Shown here: in pieces, positions 13,786 through 13,788 of the stretch
Layout: each line of letters begins with the position of its first letter
How positions within the stretch are numbered: position 1 is the stretch's first letter
From: Rhizorhapis sp. SPR117
Lineage (GTDB): Bacteria; Pseudomonadota; Alphaproteobacteria; Sphingomonadales; Sphingomonadaceae
Reading direction: 5' to 3'
DNA length: 13,788 bases
NCBI RefSeq assembly: GCF_021742065.1
Contig: NZ_JAKKIE010000074.1
Coordinates: forward strand, 1-13,788
The notes under the pieces: generated by a model
What the model was told of the DNA's origin: nothing
Seen by the model: only the letters and a program-made list of their open reading frames with translations
The model's database searches: none
Translations under genes and position numbers: made by a program

Positions 13786-13788
13786 AGC

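Larger units (their letters stand above)
13179..13788. other. Gene-poor stretch upstream of the TPR gene
   Basis: Apart from the doubtful 50-residue ORF and the dyad, I see no supported gene between the TPR start and the window edge. The last ~60 bases hold a run of hairpins (listed separately). Longer open frames on both strands lack ribosome-binding sites and recognisable motifs. Confidence 0.5.

Overview
The window looks like chromosome of a sphingomonad-type alphaproteobacterium. The evidence is a canonical CtrA response regulator with a CtrA box and GANTC (CcrM-type) sites upstream, GC-rich coding sequence, a XerC recombinase, and IS481/IS21-type insertion sequences of the kind common in that group. 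Family calls rest on reading translated sequence and remembered family features; no database search was possible.

Region by region. (1) Positions 1-72 hold the end of an insertion sequence, probably IS21 family. (2) Positions 117-3569 hold a compact detoxification-type cassette. An HxlR-family repressor gene is divergent from a tight four-gene operon: a single-domain VOC protein, a glutathione S-transferase, a tandem DUF1428 protein and a tandem VOC protein. The repressor promoter is a near-consensus sigma-70 site placed so that its mRNA should be leaderless. (3) Positions 3605-4095 are a 491-bp IS481-family deletion derivative with perfect 26-bp terminal repeats and no DDE catalytic core. 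(4) That element cuts off wrbA after 46 codons; wrbA is the distal gene of a pirin-wrbA operon divergent from a LysR regulator. No wrbA 3' part exists on the other side of the element, so the element marks a deletion or rearrangement junction. (5) Positions 6004-7313 hold ctrA with its regulatory region, a terminator, a small hypothetical gene and a second strong terminator. (6) Positions 7319-7366 are a nested-palindrome intergenic repeat. (7) On the minus strand, read from 13178 down to 7377, lie a membrane-anchored TPR protein with a putative N-terminal regulatory domain, two translationally coupled lipoprotein solute-binding proteins (SBP family 5), and xerC. (8) The last ~480 bases hold no gene I can name, only dyads, a short ORF behind a strong Shine-Dalgarno sequence, and a hairpin run at the very edge.

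How they work together. The left cassette probably responds to an electrophile or aromatic compound sensed by the HxlR protein. The pirin/wrbA/LysR set is a redox/quinone-stress unit that has been broken. The right-hand set (membrane TPR regulator plus two orphan periplasmic binding lipoproteins, with no permease or ATPase in the window) is the best candidate for a poorly described system, possibly peptide or oligomer sensing rather than bulk import.
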